The notes under the pieces: generated by a model | Seen by the model: the letters and a program-made list of their open reading frames with translations, nothing else | What the model was told of the DNA's origin: nothing | Database searches by the model: none | Program-made: the position numbers and the translations under genes | From: an uncultured Sutterella sp. | GTDB taxonomy: Bacteria; Pseudomonadota; Gammaproteobacteria; Burkholderiales; Burkholderiaceae_F | Assembly (NCBI GenBank): GCA_900757865.1 | Contig: CAAEPH010000019.1 | Location: forward strand, 1-16,454 | Direction: 5' to 3' | DNA: 16,454 nt | Shown: in pieces, positions 15,666 through 16,454 of the stretch | Layout of the letters: each line of letters opens with the position of its first letter | How positions within the stretch are numbered: position 1 is the first letter of the stretch

Positions 15666-16046
15666 TTAGGCCATGCGTAACAACACGTCGTACAATCCCC
15701 ATTCAATCACCTTGTCGCAGATGAACAGGAAAAAGGCCACAACAAACACGAAAGCCATGACAGTCCAAGTCGTATTGAGTGTCTCTTTTTTGGTGGGCCA
15801 CACAACTCGGCGCAATTCGTCCCATGATTGACGACCGTAAGCCAAAAGACGCTTACCAGACGGGCTCAGCCACGCAATCCCTGCGCCAATTAACAATCCC
15901 GCTGCCAGCGTGGCTAATCGGATTCCAAGCGCCTGCTCAGTCATTAAAGAAAAAGCGACAACACCTGCCACCGCACAAACAATGGCTAACGTAACCAGAG
16001 CAATATCCGATTTGCTCGTTACGGTTTCAACATTTCGGTTATTCAT
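15666..16046 (-). CDS. secE: Preprotein translocase subunit SecE
   Basis: SecE is the small essential subunit that clamps SecY in the inner-membrane SecYEG translocon. The frame is open further upstream, but the ATG at 16044-16046 gives a 126-residue protein starting MNNRNVETV, close to the 127 residues of E. coli SecE, with GGAA five bases upstream (a modest site). Three membrane segments are visible: about residues 15-36 (ALVTLAIVCAVAGVVAF), 42-60 (IRLATLAAGLLIGAGIAWL) and 93-115 (TVMAFVFVVAFFLFI). Between the second and third is the conserved amphipathic cytoplasmic helix SWDELRRVVWPTKKET, the family hallmark. It precedes nusG by 22 nt. Confidence 0.97.
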   Translation of the reverse strand: MNNRNVETVTSKSDIALVTLAIVCAVAGVVAFSLMTEQALGIRLATLAAGLLIGAGIAWLSPSGKRLLAYGRQSWDELRRVVWPTKKETLNTTWTVMAFVFVVAFFLFICDKVIEWGLYDVLLRMA

Positions 16047-16190
16047 AACGATTCCAGATTGATGCGGTGCACTCGTTGGATAGAGAGTACAACACTTAAC
16101 CCAAGAAAGACCATACATTTTAGTCTGTATAGAAAGCGTAGCGGGAATAAACGCCCCACTTTATTCTGTTCTTTCTTTTCTATACATGCT
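16047..16190 (-). promoter_or_regulatory. secE 5' region
   Basis: This spacer runs from the tRNA-Trp terminator to secE. Besides the candidate promoter that begins inside the terminator (16179-16207), it has a TAAAAT box near 16115-16120 without a good -35. No hairpin or credible small gene was seen. If the upstream promoter is used, the leader is about 125 nt. Confidence 0.35.
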
Positions 16191-16207
16191 AAAAAGCCAA
16201 GTTGCAA
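16179..16207 (-). promoter_or_regulatory. Candidate secE-nusG promoter overlapping the terminator
   Basis: TTGCAA (16202-16207) and TATAGA (16179-16184) each match consensus at four of six positions with an exact 17-base spacer. The -35 box lies within the descending stem of the tRNA-Trp terminator, so termination of one unit and initiation of the next would share DNA. secE needs a promoter here because the terminator upstream is strong; this is the best-spaced pair I found, though not a strong match. Confidence 0.4.
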
Positions 16208-16226
16208 TTGCTTTGCAACTTGGCTT
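16191..16226 (-). terminator. Strong intrinsic terminator after tRNA-Trp
   Basis: A 14-bp perfect stem (AAGCCAAGTTGCAA with TTGCAACTTGGCTT) closes a 5-base loop, AGCAA on the coding strand, and runs into a T-tract (16191-16195). It begins nine bases past the tRNA 3' end and should stop transcripts from tuf and the tRNA before secE. Confidence 0.93.
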
Positions 16227-16234
16227 CTAATTTG

Positions 16235-16310
16235 TGGCAGGGGCAGAAGGAATCGAACCCTCAACCTACGGTTTTGGAGACCGTCGCTCTGCCAATTGAG
16301 CTATACCCCT
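16235..16310 (-). tRNA. trpT: tRNA-Trp (anticodon CCA)
   Basis: The 76-nt gene folds as a standard cloverleaf. The acceptor stem is AGGGGTA with TGCCCCT, the D stem GCTC/GAGC, and the anticodon stem ACGGT/ACCGT with loop CTCCAAA reading CCA, which decodes UGG. The variable loop has five bases and the T stem is GAGGG/CCTTC with TTCGATT. The discriminator is G and the 3' CCA is encoded in the DNA. A tRNA-Trp gene between tuf and secE is common in Betaproteobacteria. It has its own promoter just upstream and a terminator just downstream. Confidence 0.98.
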
Positions 16311-16324
16311 GCAAAGCTTGGCGA

Positions 16325-16353
16325 ATTATATACGATTCGTCGCAACTTTACAA
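16325..16353 (-). promoter_or_regulatory. Promoter for tRNA-Trp
   Basis: In the 45 nt between the tuf stop and the tRNA there is a perfect TATAAT -10 box (16325-16330) with TTGTAA (four of six) 17 bases upstream (16348-16353). Initiation would fall about 7 nt before the tRNA 5' end. The bases after the -10 box (TCGCC) are G/C-rich, like the discriminator of stringently controlled stable-RNA promoters. The tRNA can therefore be made independently of tuf. Confidence 0.75.
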
Positions 16354-16355
16354 AA

Positions 16356-16454
16356 TTATTCGATGATGCTAGCCACGACACCAGCGCCCACCGTATGGCC
16401 ACCTTCACGGATAGCAAAACGAAGACCCTGTTCCATAGCAATCGGAGCAATCAA
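16356..16454 (-). CDS. tuf: Elongation factor Tu, C-terminal 32 residues (partial, runs off the right edge)
   Basis: The frame reads LIAPIAMEQGLRFAIREGGH and ends TVGAGVVASIIE before TAA, which is the C-terminal beta-barrel domain (domain 3) of EF-Tu. The segment matches family members closely, but where most bacterial EF-Tu have GGRTVGAG this copy has GGHTVGAG, and the usual Lys near the end (VVAKIIE) is Ser. It is the upstream copy, corresponding by position to tufB next to tRNA-Trp. Because the other visible tuf fragment is an N-terminus, I cannot say whether both copies carry these changes. Confidence 0.97.
   Translation of the reverse strand: MIAPIAMEQGLRFAIREGGHTVGAGVVASIIE

Noticed and set aside
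16047..16118. SecE extended by 24 residues
   Set aside because: The extension would add Cys-containing residues absent from the family; the shorter form matches the usual length of about 127 residues.

Overview
This window is a core bacterial transcription/translation locus. Every real gene lies on the minus strand. Reading along the transcripts (high to low coordinate) the order is: end of one tuf copy, tRNA-Trp, secE, nusG, rplK, rplA, rplJ, rplL, rpoB, rpoC, rpsL, rpsG, fusA, start of a second tuf copy. Direct fusion of the L11-rpoBC block to the str block, flanked by two tuf genes, is the arrangement I know from Betaproteobacteria. The protein sequences also read as betaproteobacterial (RpoB N-terminus MSYSFTEKKRIRKSFA, the long RpoC C-terminal half, 156-residue S7, L11 and EF-G). 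Base composition looks balanced rather than GC-rich, so a host-associated Burkholderiales lineage such as the Sutterellaceae is plausible. That placement is inference from memory, not from a search.

Layout. (1) 16191-16454: 3' end of tuf, a promoter with a perfect -10 box, tRNA-Trp(CCA), and a strong intrinsic terminator. (2) 15110-16190: secE and nusG, with a candidate secE promoter whose -35 box lies inside the preceding terminator. (3) 13861-15109: an extended -10 promoter, a leader resembling the L1 repressor target, then rplK and rplA overlapping by one base. (4) 12510-13860: a 394-nt structured leader, then rplJ and rplL, the L10/L12 stalk operon. (5) 3714-12509: a 273-nt attenuator-like spacer, rpoB, rpoC and a strong terminator. 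(6) 100-3713: a new promoter and long leader for rpsL, a structured rpsL-rpsG spacer, rpsG, fusA, and the spacer to the second tuf.

The genes make the ribosomal stalk and L1 arm, decoding-centre proteins S12 and S7, the elongation GTPases EF-G and EF-Tu, the two large RNA polymerase subunits, the elongation factor NusG, and the translocon subunit SecE. The signals between them (terminators, leaders, competing hairpins) are where stoichiometry between ribosomal proteins and polymerase would be set.

I found no mobile element, CRISPR array, defence system or novel gene cassette. The points worth a second look are regulatory RNA structures in the spacers, plus a 19-residue insert in RpoB and a small Ser/Lys-rich insert in RpoC. 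Large open frames on the plus strand are antisense shadows of fusA, rpoB, rpoC and rplL.
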